DNA of 64,000 nt from Orychophragmus violaceus (taxonomy: Eukaryota; Streptophyta; Magnoliopsida; Brassicales; Brassicaceae): NCBI GenBank assembly GCA_030180135.1, contig CM058237.1, forward strand, positions 103,865,904 through 103,929,903. Direction: 5' to 3'. Below the pieces are notes generated by a model, which was not told where the DNA came from, did no database searches, and saw only the letters and a program-made list of their open reading frames with translations. Positions 34,001 through 46,170 of this stretch are shown here, one piece after another. Positions within the stretch are counted from its first letter, which is position 1. Every line of letters begins with the position of its first letter. Both the position numbers and the translations under genes were made by a program.

Positions 34001-34724
34001 CTCGGAAACGACATTCCAATGCTGAAGTCCGTAAAGGACTGGCTTGGAAGTTGTTTTTCCATGAAAGACATGGGTGAAGCCGCATACGTTCTTGGAATCA
34101 GGATCTACCGGGATAGATCTAGAAGGCTGATAGGCTTGTGTCAAGATTCATACATTGACAAAGTCCTGCAAAGATTCAGCATGAAGGATTCCAAGAAGGG
34201 CTTCACGCCAATGGTACATGGCACAACGCTAAGCAAGAAGCAGAGCCCTACGACGGCTGCTGAGCTTGAGCACATGAAGAATATTCCTTATGCATCTGCA
34301 ATAGGATCTATCATGTATGCCATGATCTGTACTCGTCCTGATGTTGCTTATGCATTGAGCATGACGAGTAGATACCAGTCAAATCCAGGTGAAAACCATT
34401 GGATTGCCGTAAAGAATATCTTGAAGTATCTAAGACATACTAAGGATAAGTTCTTAGTGTACGGTGGAAGTGATGTGCTTAAAGTCAGTGGATTCACGGA
34501 CGCAAGTTTCCAGACAGACCAAGATGATTTCCGGTCACAGTCCGGTTATATCTTTTGTCTGAATGGCGGTGCAATCAGTTGGAGAAGCTCCAAGCAAGAC
34601 ACCGTTGCTGATTCCACTACAGAAGCTGAATATATCGCCGCCTCAGAAGCTGCGAAGGAAGCTGTTTGGATACGAAAGTTCATTGTTGAACTAGGTGTGA
34701 TACCAGATGCGGCTGAGCCTCTGG

Positions 34725-35396
34725 TATTGGAATTGTGTCCAGTAATCTCGGTACTGTCTCTAGAAAGTAAGAGTATGTCAATGATCAGACATAAGTCATA
34801 TAATACTGGGGGTCATGATGGCTTGCTAGAGTCCGCTCATGATCTATAAGTCTTGGACTTATTGCCTTTATTATATGATCCTATATGGGTCACACGCCTA
34901 AGCTAACAGGAAAATGTGTAGGAACGGTTTAGCAGAAGTACGGTAAAAGTGCTAGGCATTTACTGTACTTAGAGAGAATAAAACGGTTTAGGCACTGTGT
35001 GTCGATCGATACACAAGGGGTATCGGTCGACACAGTGCGCGAATGCCGTCTAGTTAATTGGTGTTTGGGCCAAATGGCCCAAACGGAATCAGACAAGTTT
35101 TATAAGGTAAAACTCGAGTTTCTGAGCAATTAACCCTAATCCCACAGCCGAAAACTCTCTCTCTCTCTGCGCCGAGTTCCTTGTGGTCTAGCAGCCGTTT
35201 TCTGTGATCGCGTGTGTGAACCTTTGGAGGATTCATCCCTCGGTGTTTCTCTGATCTCAGACATACCATCTCTTTCCGCTGCAAACAGGTATAAGGTGAG
35301 ATCATCATTTGTTTCTATTCTGAGAAGAACCTAGATCGCATGTTTAGGTTGATATGAATCTAAGAATTGAATCAGGATCAACTAAACAATCCTTCA
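34725..35396 (+). repeat. Copia Z 5' LTR (672 bp)
   Basis: Starts TATTGG instead of TGTTGG, ends ATCCTTCA. Hairpin 34999-35033 (loop ACAAGGG), promoter inverted repeat 35094-35116, donor-like ACAG/GTATAAGG at 35289. Confidence 0.93.
34999..35033 (+). promoter_or_regulatory. 14-7-14 hairpin in Copia Z LTR
   Basis: Arm GTGTCGATCGATAC, loop ACAAGGG, arm GTATCGGTCGACAC: 14 pairs with one T-G. A T-A pair replaces the C-G of Copia X at one position in both arms. 3' LTR copy: 42103-42137. Confidence 0.75.
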
Positions 35397-35397
35397 G

Positions 35398-37046
35398 TGG
35401 TATCAGAGCCAATGGTTCTGGTTTTTCTTGTTTAGATTCAATGTTTAGGATTGTTTTCTTGTTTAAAAGTGTTTTGAATCAACTACTGATAAGAGAAACC
35501 ATTTAAGCAACAAGAATTGAAATCTAAACACACATAAAATTGCAGAAACCAAGCTATATGATTTGGTAGAATGCGATTTCAAGAGGTCTGTATCGACTGC
35601 GATCGCATGGATCGATCGATATGATCGCATGGATCGGTCGATACAGTCTATCGGCTAACCCTGTTAACGCGTGAAAGCATCGATCGATACAGGATCGATG
35701 CAGGTTCGATATTGGTGCATCGACCGATGCGGTTGGTGCACATCGATCGACACGGTTAGGGTTTTGGCTCGGATCCGTGCATGCGTAAGAGCATCGATCG
35801 ATACAGGATCGATGCACGATCGATGCAGGATCGATGCTGAGAGCATCGACCGATGTGGTTGATGGATCGATCGACACGGTTGGTCCATCGATCGACATGG
35901 TTGGTTTAAGGCTCGGTTTAATTTTGATTAAAATTAATTCGTCCTGGTTTAATAAACAGATTTAATAATTTTATTAAGTCTGGTTAAACCGGGACAAGAA
36001 ATCCAATGTCGAAAGAATTATTGGATTTAGTGCCTAAACCAGGATTTTCTAATTTGATTTGGTTGGACCAAATAAATTGAGAAAATCCGGTTTAGTAAAT
36101 AACCGGTTGACAATTGTGGTCATCGTAGTAATTAAAATTTGGTTAGACCAATTTTAATGAACCAGACCGGTTATGTCATTTAATTGGACAATTGGGTCAT
36201 GTCTTGGACATGGACCAATTCTTGGGCCTCGGGCCAAGAAGTTAAAACAATTGGGCCAATTATTTGAGTCTTTCTTCAGATTAATTTAAAATTTATTTTA
36301 TAAAGAATATAAATCGATTTTAAATTAAAGTTTCCGATATTTTGAAATTAGAAAGTTTCTTAATTTATAGAAGTTTCTAGATTTGCATGATTCGGATTTT
36401 AAGAAATTTTTAAAGTTAGAAAGTTTCCGTTTTTAGAAAGTTTCCAATTTTAGAAAGTTTCCAAAAATAGTAGGTTTCCAAAAATGGAAAGTTTCCCGAA
36501 ATAGTAATCTTCTATTTTGGGAATGAATTTTTTAAATAAACCTACGAACCTCAAATAATATCAAGCGTTGGATGTCTTGTCCATTCTATGTCAGCTGTCG
36601 AAGCCCATTCAATTGTATTCATGGCCTTACAGTGTGAGGGTGTCTGCTTTTGCGTGGATAAGACGGTTTGTGATTCATAAATGTCATTGGGAGTCCCAGA
36701 CATTAATGATTACATGACTGTATAGTCTGGTTTTCTTGACTGGGCCATCGGGAGTCCCGGGCCTTGAGACATCAGAGTGAATTGGGCCTCGGGCCCAGAT
36801 TCACAACCAAGAGTTATATCACGGATATAATTAGCCGATATAGGGCTTACCGATATAAGCTAAGGTTTGGTGACGGCCAGTGGCCCACTTTAATCTTAGT
36901 TATATGTGGATCTTGGAATCATTATATTCTATTGAGGGTAACTTATGTTATTGAATATAATGCGTGATTAATCATATTAAATTTAATACGAGATTAATCA
37001 TATTGAACATTTTAACTAATAACCTTTTTATCTATATATTTCAGCT
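35398..37046 (+). other. Copia Z leader with PBS and palindrome array
   Basis: PBS TGGTATCAGAGC at 35398-35409. 35600-35905 is dense in CATCGATCGATG-type palindromes in pairs. The predicted leader intron (35289-37044) ends at ATATTTCAG before the ATG at 37047. No gene otherwise. Confidence 0.65.
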
Positions 37047-40000
37047 ATGACTACTACAAGCACACAAAACTCATTCTCGATCCGGTCTGTTCTCGAAAAG
37101 GAGAAGCTGACTGGAACGAACTTCCTGACGTGGTCAAGGAACTTGAGGCTAGTCCTCAAGCAGGAGAAGAAGGATTATGTCCTTCGTGATCCTCTCCCCG
37201 AGAGGCCTCCTGCCAATGCCGCCAGGACTCTGCATAATGCTTGGGAAAAGCATTCGTCAGATGAAAATGATGCCTATTGCCTGATGTTGGTGACAATGAC
37301 TCCGGAGCTGCAAAAACAGTTCGAGAGTGTATTGTCACCCATCGAGATAATGGCAAGCCTGAAATCGCTTTTTCAGGAGCAGGCTAGGACTGAGAGGTTT
37401 CAAACAGTTAAGAACCTCTTGGACTGCAAGTTGGCTGCGAATGCGGCAGTGAGTCCTCATGTCTTGAAGATGATGGGTTATCTCGATCATCTTCAGAAAC
37501 TCGACTGCCCAATCAGCCAGGAACTTGCCTGCGACATCATTCTGCAGTCATTACCTGCAAGCTATGATCAGTTCATTCTGAACTTTAACATGCATGGCTT
37601 GAGTAAGACATTGCCTGAGCTTCACGGAATGCTCAAGACTGCGGAGCCCAATTTGAGGAAAACCGCCAAGGACCCAAATGTGCTTATGGTGCAGAAGGGC
37701 AAGGGGTTTAAGAAATCCTCTGCTAAGGATAAGGGAAAGGCCAAGGCTGTCCAAGTCGCGGACAAGGACACGCCAAAGCCCAAGCCCAAGTCCAAGGCTG
37801 GGCCAACTGACATATGCAGGTTCTGTAAAGAACCAGGGCATTGGAGGAGAGAATGTAAGAAATTCCAGGAAGGTCTAAAGGAATTGAAGAAGAAGACTTT
37901 TGAGACTTCTTCAACAGGTATTTTTGTTATAGAAGTTAATACAACTACTTCTGATAATACCTCATGGGTTATGGATACTGGTTGTGGGGCTCATATTTGT
38001 ACTAATATGCAGGCACTCAGCAACAGTAGAAGGCTGAAGCAAGGACAAGTGGAGCTACGAGTTGGGAATGGAGCGAAAGTTCCAGCACTAGCTGTAGGCA
38101 CTTACTTGTTGTCTTTACCTTCGGGATTGATTTTAGAACTGAATAATTGTTATTTTGTACCTGCTATAAGCAGAAATATTATTTCAATTTCTTTGTTGGA
38201 TTTGGAAGGTTATGATTTTTCAGTTAAGAATAAATTATGTTCCTTCAATCGCAACAATTTGTTCTATGGTTCTGCCCCTCTTATGAATGGGCTTTACATA
38301 CTCGATCAATCCGCGCCAATTTATAACATTAATACCAAACGGTTCAAACCTAATGAGGAGAACCGAACGTTTCTATGGCATTGTCGTTTAGGGCACATCA
38401 GCGATAAACGCATCAAGAGGCTCCATTCGAATGGACTTCTTGGCTCATTTGACTTTGAGTCATGTGAGAAATGCGAATCCTGCATGATGGGCAAAATGAC
38501 ACGGGCCCCCTTTAATAAACCTAACGAGAGGGCCAGTGACGTATTGGGCCTGATACACACTGATGTGTGTGGCCCAATGTCCACAAATGCAAGAGGAAAC
38601 TATCAGTACTTCATTACCTTTACTGATGATTTCAGTAGGTATGGATATGTTTATTTGATGAAACATAAGTCTGAATCTTTTGAGAAGTTCAGAGAATTCC
38701 AAAATGAAGTACAGAACCAACTTGGCAAAAGCATTAAGGCTCTTCGGTCCGACCGAGGAGGAGAATACTTAAGCCAAGAATTCAGTGATCATCTGAGAGA
38801 GTGTGGGATCGTATCCCAACTCACTCCTCCTGGAACACCTCAATGGAATGGTGTGTCTGAAAGGAGAAATCGGACCTTATTGGATATGGTTCGATCTATG
38901 ATGAGTCACACAGACCTTCCAATATCCCTTTGGGGATATGCTCTGCTAACAGCAGTGTTCACTCTAAACAGAGCGCCATCGAAAGCAGTAGCAAAGACAC
39001 CATATGAATTATGGACTGGAGAAGCTCCAGTGCTGTCTTATCTCAGAATTTGGGGTTGTGAAGCCTATGTCAAGAGATTGATCTCAGACAAGCTTACACC
39101 AAAATCTGACAAATGCTACTTCATTGGTTATCCACGGGAAACCAAAGCTTATTACTTCTATCTACGTTCCGAGAACAAGATCTTTGTTGCCCGGGATTGT
39201 AACTTTCTTGAGAGGGAGTTTCTCTCTAAGAAAGACAGTGGGAGTAAGGTACTGCTTGAAGAAATTCAAGATGAACAGGATACTGCTCAACCTAATGAGG
39301 AAGAGCAGCAGGAGGACCTACAAGAAATTGTAGAGCCTGAACCTGTAGTACCTGAAGTTCGAAGATCCGGGAGGATCCGTCACGAACCTGAGAGATATCA
39401 AGGATTCCTCGTGACTGACTGTCATGATCTTTTGATCATTGATGGTGATGAACCATCGAACTTCAATCAAGCCATGATGGGCCCAGATTCCTCTAAGTGG
39501 CGCAAGGCCACTGATTCCGAAATGGACTCCATGTCGGTCAACCAAGTGTTTTCGTTGGTTGACTTACCCGCTGGTGTAAAAGCCATCGAGTGCAAATGGA
39601 TCTTCAAGAAGAAGATTGACGTGGATGGGAATGTCCAGATTTATAAAGCCAGGTTGGTGGCAAAAGGTTTCAGACAAGTTCACGGTGTGGATTACGATGA
39701 AACCTATTCACCAGTGGCTATGATGAAATTTGGCAGATGGACGTGAAAACCGCCTTCCTGAATGGTATTCTGGAAGAGGATGTGTATATGACACAACCTG
39801 ACGGTTACATAGATCCAAAGAATGCTGGAAAAGTATGCAAGCTTCATAAATCCATTTATGGATTGAAGCAAGCATCGAGGAGCTGGAATCTTCGTTTTGA
39901 TGAAGCGATCAAGCAATTTGACTTCATCAGAAACGAAGAAGAACAATGCGTGTATAAGAAATCTAGTGGGAGCAAGATTGTATTTCTTATTCTGTATGTC

Positions 40001-40978
40001 GATGACATACTGCTTCTCGGAAACGACGTTCCAATGCTGAAGTCCGTAAAGGACTGGCTTGGAAGTTGTTTTTCCATGAAAGACATGGGTGAAGCCGCAT
40101 ACGTTCTTGGAATCAGGATCTACCGGGATAGATCTAGAAGGCTGATAGGCTTGTGTCAAGATTCATACATTGACAAAGTCCTACAAAGATTCAGCATGAA
40201 GGATTCCAAGAAGGGCTTCACGCCAATGGTACATGGCACAACGCTAAGCAAGAAGCAGAGCCCTACGACGGCTGCTGAGCTTGAGCGCATGAAGAATATT
40301 CCTTATGCATCTGCAATAGGATCTGTCATGTATGCCATGATCTGTACTCGTCCTGATGTTGCTTATGCATTAAGCATGACGAGTAGATACCAGTCAAATC
40401 TAGGTGAAAACCATTGGATTGCCGTAAAGAATATCTTGAAGTATCTAAGACATACTAAGGATAAGTTCTTAGTGTACGGTGGAAGTGATGTGCTTAAAGT
40501 CAGTGGATTCACGGACGCAAGTTTCCAGACAGACCAAGATGATTTCCGGTCACAGTCCGGTTATATCTTTTGTCTGAATGGCGGTGCAATCAGTTGGAGA
40601 AGCTCCAAGCAAGACACCGTTGCTGATTCCACTACAGAAGCTGAATATATCGCCGCCTCAGAAGCTGCGAAGGAAGCTGTTTGGATACGAAAGTTCATTA
40701 TTGAACTAGGTGTGATACCAGATGTGGCTGAGCCTCTGGCACTGTTTTGTGACAACAATGGTGCTATAGCTCAGGCAAAGGAACCAAGATCACACCAGAA
40801 ATCCAAGCATGTTCTAAGAAGATTTCACTTGATACGTGACATCATTAATAGAAAGGAAGTCAAGATCAGCCGAGTTCAGACAGATGATAACGTCGCTGAT
40901 CCGTTGACAAAGCCACTCCCAAGGCCTAAGCTCGAGTTTCTGACTGAAGCTGTAGGCATTAGAGACATAGAAATGTAA
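37047..40978 (+). pseudogene. Copia Z Gag-Pol with RT deletion
   Basis: Frame 1 (37047-39746) carries Gag, the knuckle CRFCKEPGHWRREC, protease DTG, the integrase HHCC finger and a complete D, D, E core. At about 39728 a 46-bp stretch present in W (16796-16841) is missing between two copies of ATGAAAT, which shifts the frame at the start of RT. Frame 2 (39737-40978) has the rest of RT (YVDDILLLG), RNase H (FTDASF, TEAEYIAASEAAKEAVW) and the native C-terminus ending GIRDIEM. Apart from this deletion the protein looks complete, and Z is the only copy of this family with both ends of gag-pol present and no stop codon in either frame. Confidence 0.93.
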
Positions 40979-41828
40979 TCTAAATTTGAGTGGGAGTTTT
41001 GAGGGCTTTTATTTAGTTATTTGATATGTTCTTGTAAAACATTCTTATGTTTAATGAAATTATTATTTCAAGATTATTTTAACTGTGATGAAATAATCGT
41101 TCCAAAGTGATATGAACCATTTTATAGGTCATCGAAGTAAATGACTTGATCTTGAGTCATCGAAGTCATTTAACTTGATCATGAGACCCTATATTTGATA
41201 GATGTTTATATCATCCCGTCCCTAGTCGAAGGTTGTTGAAATTGGAACACCAACAACCGTGTGAGACTGGATTGGTACGTGACTTATGACAAAGTCTCAG
41301 TGTGTCATAGATGCGCGGCATCAAAGTCAGTACATAGGTGTATGTTTGGGAACATACGACCGGACAAGACCCGCTTATAAGAACTCTTCAGGATATTTAT
41401 ATCTGTGTCATAAGAGATTCTTACTACGACTATAGAGTATAGTCCTTAGACCTGAGTTCGCATGCATGTGACTGCACATGGACTGATGCACTTTGATCAT
41501 TGTCTAATGCTATCGTTCTGCGATAGTTATAAGGACCTTGTTTGGGTACATTATGAAATGAATAGTTTACAGTGATGGAACAAGACGGAATTTGTCCCTC
41601 CAATATAAATGGAGTGAATATCTCTAGGCCAATCGGAGATTTGAATACTGAAAATGCATGGCCATGCTCAAACGGACTGTCCCGAGTCGTTTGGATTGTC
41701 AGTATCAAATCAGAGTCCGATGAACAAGATTAGGCTTTATAAGGATGACACCAATCTTGCCTTATGACTAATCGAGATATTGTGACAAAAGGATTATGAA
41801 TACAGAGATTCCAGTACAAGTGGGAGAT
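40979..41828 (+). other. Copia Z post-pol region and polypurine tract
   Basis: 850 bp without a gene; ends AAGTGGGAGAT at 41818-41828. Nearly the same as 42748-43594 of Y. Confidence 0.8.
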
Positions 41829-42500
41829 TGTTGGAATTGTGTCCAGTAATCTCGGTACTGTCTCTAGAAAGTAAGAGTATGTCAATGATCAGACATAAGT
41901 CATATAATACTGGGGGTCATGATGGCTTGCTAGAGTCCGCTCATGATCTATAAGTCTTGGACTTATTGCCTTTATTATATGATCCCATATGGGTCACACG
42001 CCTAAGCTAACAGGAAAATGTGTAGGAACGGTTTAGCAGAAGTACGGTAAAAGTGCTAGGCATTTACTGTACTTAGAGAGAATAAAACGGTTTAGGCACT
42101 GTGTGTCGATCGATACACAAGGGGTATCGGTCGACACAGTGCGCGAATGCCGTCTAGTTAATTGGTGTTTGGGCCAAATGGCCCAAACGGAATCAGACAA
42201 GTTTTATAAGGTAAAACTCGAGTTTCTGAGCAATTAACCCTAATCCCACAGCCGAAAACTCTCTCTCTCTCTGCGCCGAGTTCCTTGTGGTCTAGCAGCC
42301 GTTTTCTGTGATCGCGTGTGTGAACCTTTGGAGGATTCATCCCTCGGTGTTTCTCTGATCTCAGACATACCATCTCTTTCCGCTGCAAACAGGTATAAGG
42401 TGAGATCATCATTTGTTTCTATTCTGAGAAGAACCTAGATCGCATGTTTAGGTTGATATGAATCTAAGAATTGAATCAGGATCAACTAAACAATCCTTCA
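41829..42500 (+). repeat. Copia Z 3' LTR (672 bp)
   Basis: Same length as the 5' LTR, with the standard TG start; hairpin 42103-42137. Followed by the second TCTGG. Confidence 0.95.
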
Positions 42501-42747
42501 TCTGGCACTGTTTTGTGACAACAATGGTGCTATAGCTCAGGCAAAGTAACCAAGATCACACCAGAAATCCAAGCATGTTCTAAGAAGATTTCACTTGATA
42601 CGTGACATCATTAATAGAAAGGAAGTCAAGATCAGCCGAGTTCAGACAGATGATAACGTCGCTGATCCGTTGACAAAGCCACTCCCAAGGCCTAAGCTCG
42701 AGTTTCTGACTGAAGCTGTAGGCATTAGAGACATTGAAATGTAATCT

Positions 42748-43594
42748 AAATTTGAGTGGGAGTTTGAGGGCTTTTATTTAGTTATTTGATATGTTCTTGT
42801 AAAACATTCTTATGTTTAATGAAATTATTATTTCAAGATTATTTTAGCTGTGATGAAATAATCGTTCCAAAGTGATATAAACCATTTTATAGGTCATCGA
42901 AGTAAGTGACTTGATCTTGAGTCATCGAAGTCATTTAGCTTGATCATCAGACCCTATATTTGATAGATGGATTAAATCATCATGTCCCTAGTCGAAGGTT
43001 GTTGAAATTGGAACACCAACAACCGTGAGAGACTGGATTGGTATGTGACTTATGACAAAGTCTCAGTGTGTCATAGATGCGCGGCATCGAAGTCAATACA
43101 TAGGTGTATGTTGGGAACATACGACCGGACAAGACCCGATTATGAGAACTCTTCAGGATATTTATATCTGTGTCATAAGAGATTCTCACTACGACTATAG
43201 AGTATAGTCCTTAGACCTGAGTTCGCATGCATGTGACTACACATGGACTGATGCACTTTGATCATTGTCTAACGCTATCGTTCTGCGATAGTTATAAGGA
43301 CCTTGTTTGGGTACATTATGAAATGAGTAGTTTACAGTGATGGAATAAGACGGAATTTGTCCCTCCAATATAAATGGAGTGAATATCTCTAGGCCAATCG
43401 GAGATTTGAATACTGGAAAATGCATGGCCATGCTCAAACGGACTGTCCCGAGTCGTTTGGATTGTCAGTATCGAATCAGAGTCCGATGAACAAGATTAGG
43501 CTTTATAAGGATGACACTAATCTTGCCTTATGACTAATCGAGATATTGAGACAAAAGGATTATGAATACAGAGATTCCAGTACAAGTGGGAGAT
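42748..43594 (+). other. Copia Y post-pol region and polypurine tract
   Basis: No gene. Conserved with Z and, less closely, with X and A; ends AAGTGGGAGAT. Confidence 0.8.
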
Positions 43595-44248
43595 TGTTGG
43601 AATTGTGTCCAGTAATCTCGGTACTGTCTCTAGAAAGTAAGAGTATGTCAATGATCAGACATAAGTCATATAATACTGGGGGTCATGATGGCTTGCTAGA
43701 GTCCGCTCATGATCTGTAAGTCTTGGACTTATTGCCTCTATTATATGATCCCATATGGGTCACACGCCTAAGCTAACAGGAAAATGTGTAGGAATGGCTT
43801 AGCAGAAGTACGGTAAAAGTGCCAGGCATTTACTGTACTTAGAGAGAATAAAAGGGTTTAACCACTGTGTGTCGATCGATGCACATGATGTATCGATCGA
43901 CACAGTGCGCGAACGGCCAAATGGCCCAAGAGGAACCGGACGAGTTTTATAAATAAAACTCGAGTCTGTTTTCCTCTTCAACCCTAACCCAGCCGCCAAC
44001 TCTCTCTCTCTCCTGCGACGCCTCCTCCTCGTGGTCTAGCAGCCAGATTCTTTTGCGTGCGTGTGTGAACCTTTGGAGGATCCATCCCTTGGTGGCTCTC
44101 TGATCTCTGACCATACCATCCCTTTCCGCTGCATAAACAGGTATAAGGTGAGATCAATAATTGTTTCTAATCAAGAGAACCTAGATCCGCATGTTTAGGA
44201 TAATCTGAATCAGAGAATTGAATCAGGATTCATCTAAACATTCCTTCA
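43595..44248 (+). repeat. Copia Y 3' LTR (654 bp)
   Basis: One difference from the 5' LTR seen by eye. Hairpin 43869-43903, TATA inverted repeat 43941-43962. Followed by TSD CCTAA. Confidence 0.95.
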
Positions 44249-44253
44249 CCTAA

Positions 44254-46170
44254 CGGCACTCAACAGGTTTAATCCGTTTAAGTCTAGCATGCATCTTTAC
44301 CCCTAGCCGGTTTAATGTTAATTCAATCAATCAATTCACAATTCAATTCAACACACACGGGTATGCAATCCTAATTCTACGGTTTCCCATTTATCGATCT
44401 ATATGCATAACTATGGTGTTTGAGCCGACTCACAGTGATTTATGACGGAACGAACGGCACGGATGCAGATACGGCTTCCCGAGACCCCGAACAAAACCCG
44501 AACCTCCCGAACACACGAACACGAACTCCGAAATGTCACGTACACCCGCACACGAACCGCAACACCAAAACCGGCCAGAGTCAACGCGTTGACCGGCGTT
44601 GACCGCGGCGTTGACCGTTGACCACTGACCGTTGACCCAGCTGAACCGGTTGACCAATGAATCAATAACCCAATTGACCGGTTTAGGTAAACCGGGTCAA
44701 AATCATCCATTGACCGAGAGTTGACCGGTTAACCTAAACCGATCCAAAACCACCCAAACCAACGTCAATCTTGCAATAACCCATCTGAACCAACTCCTTG
44801 AAGAACCGGCTGAAGACACGGCGGCGAGGAAGCTTCTCCGGCGACTTCTCCGAACCATCTTCTCTCTCTCCTCATTTTCTCTTCTTCCGGTTCTCTCTCT
44901 TCCGGCTCTCTCTCTCCTTCAAGAATCTCTCTCTCTCTCTTCCTCTTCTTCACACTTCTCTCTTCTCCACGCCTCTCTCTCTCTATTCCAGCTTTCTCTC
45001 TCCTCCGGATCTTCTTCTCCTTCCTCCGGTCTTCCTCCTCCGCCGGCTTCTCCTCCTCCAGATTCCCTCCTCCGGTCTTCTTCTTCTTCTTCTTCTTCTT
45101 CTTCTTCTTCTTCTTCTTCTTCTTCTTCTTCTTCTTCTTCTTCTTCTTCTTCTTCTTCTTCAACAAAATGGAGACAAGTGTCTCATGACACATCTCTTCC
45201 CCTTCTTGACACATCAACACCCATGCATGTGAAAAACCTTGGAGAGCAAGCCTCCTCTTCTCTAAATGACACCACATCATGTGAGTTGTTGACACAAAAT
45301 CTTGACAGCTCTTCCTCCTCTCTCTTAGCCACGAAACCACTCCATGCAGGGCCAGAAACAACTCTTTTTATCATCCATCTCATGTATAGAAAGCCCACTT
45401 AGAAGCCCTTTGGATTTGGACTTAAAACCTTCTTGTAGATTCATTGAATCATGACTTCACAAAGGCTCTTCTTCTCTCTTGCATAATTTCGTGGCACAAG
45501 CTTGTAAATGGGCTTGCATTAGGTCCATAATGACTTCAGAGATCAGCTCTAATCATCCCAAACCAAGTCCAAGCTCCCTTGAATTTATTTTGGAATTTTA
45601 GTCATATTAATGATCTAAAATATATAACTTAATATAGGCATTGAATCTTGATGAATCCTTTCAACCATTTCTTCTATATCTTCTCATTAAGCTGTGGTAA
45701 AGATTTCATGATTTTTTGTGGCCTTTAGAGGATCTTCTCGCTTGCCCGAACATTGTATCGATTTCTCGGAAAAACCGGTTTTACGTTGAATATTTTAAAA
45801 ACCCTTTAGATGCTTCTATAAATCCACCAAGTCTCATTTTCAGATTCCAGATGCTCTTAGATGAATTTATAAATTTGAATCGCCTCAAACGGACACCCGT
45901 AGCTCCTGTTATGGATTTTACAAGTTTTATCGGTTCTATCGGTTTCCTTTCTCGATAGTCCGTAAAACTCGTTTAATCTCCGTTTCTTCCACGTCTGGTC
46001 TTCTAAATGTTCTTTATGGTTTAGAAAGAGAACATTTGGCCCGTCTCGGCTTCCGTCTCGAACTTTGGCAAAATTACCATTTTCCCCCTGGGTTTGGCAA
46101 AAATTACAATTTTGCCCCTGTTGACTTTTCTTCTGCCCGTTGGCCATATTTTTGGATACGGGGTATCACA
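44254..46170 (-). repeat. LARD 5' LTR, piece 3
   Basis: Matches about 7841-10130 of the other LTR, with a shorter TTC tract (45079-45162) and without some 70 bp found after the tract in the other copy (about 9053-9125). Ends GTATCACA, then TSD TATGG. Confidence 0.88.

Larger units (their letters stand above)
34725..42500 (+). mobile_element. Copia Z, nested in Y, 7776 bp
   Basis: TSD TCTGG at 34720-34724 and 42501-42505, within the RNase H coding region of Y. LTRs are 672 bp and differ at about two positions, including the first dinucleotide (TA in the 5' LTR, TG in the 3' LTR). It is the youngest layer of the stack by nesting order. Confidence 0.95.
31079..42747 (+). pseudogene. Copia Y Gag-Pol, split by Copia Z and with stops
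   Basis: The frame starts MTTTSTQNTFS (an upstream in-frame ATG at 30995 lies in the leader and is not shared by the family). Compared with W, 31 residues of Gag are missing after KKDYV, an in-frame 93-bp loss. Zinc knuckle, protease DTG and integrase D, D and E are intact. A TGG to TAG stop lies at 32990-32992 after the integrase core. RT (YVDD) and RNase H continue in frame to 34724, where Z is inserted between the two copies of TCTGG. The last 80 codons are at 42506-42747, with a further GAA to TAA stop at 42547-42549. The element is therefore non-functional in at least three ways. Confidence 0.92.
28863..44248 (+). mobile_element. Copia Y (outer element, contains Copia Z)
   Basis: TSD CCTAA at 28858-28862 and 44249-44253. 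Both LTRs are 654 bp and I find a single difference (ATCTATAAG versus ATCTGTAAG). Without Z and its TSD the element is about 7.6 kb. Confidence 0.95.
6020..46170 (-). mobile_element. LARD-like LTR retrotransposon with 4.1-kb LTRs, split by three Copia insertions
   Basis: On the minus strand each LTR begins TGTGATACCCC and ends GGCGTTACA. The 5' LTR is on the right (19609-46170, in three pieces) and the 3' LTR on the left (6020-10130). A PBS (19591-19602) and a polypurine tract (10131-10141) lie at the correct inner edges. After removing W, the internal part is only about 2.9 kb, with a gag-like remnant and no reverse transcriptase or integrase visible. Flanks TCTGG (6015-6019) and TATGG (46171-46175) look like a 5-bp TSD with one later change. 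Lineage is uncertain; Ty3/Gypsy derivation is suggested only by the structure. Confidence 0.85.
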
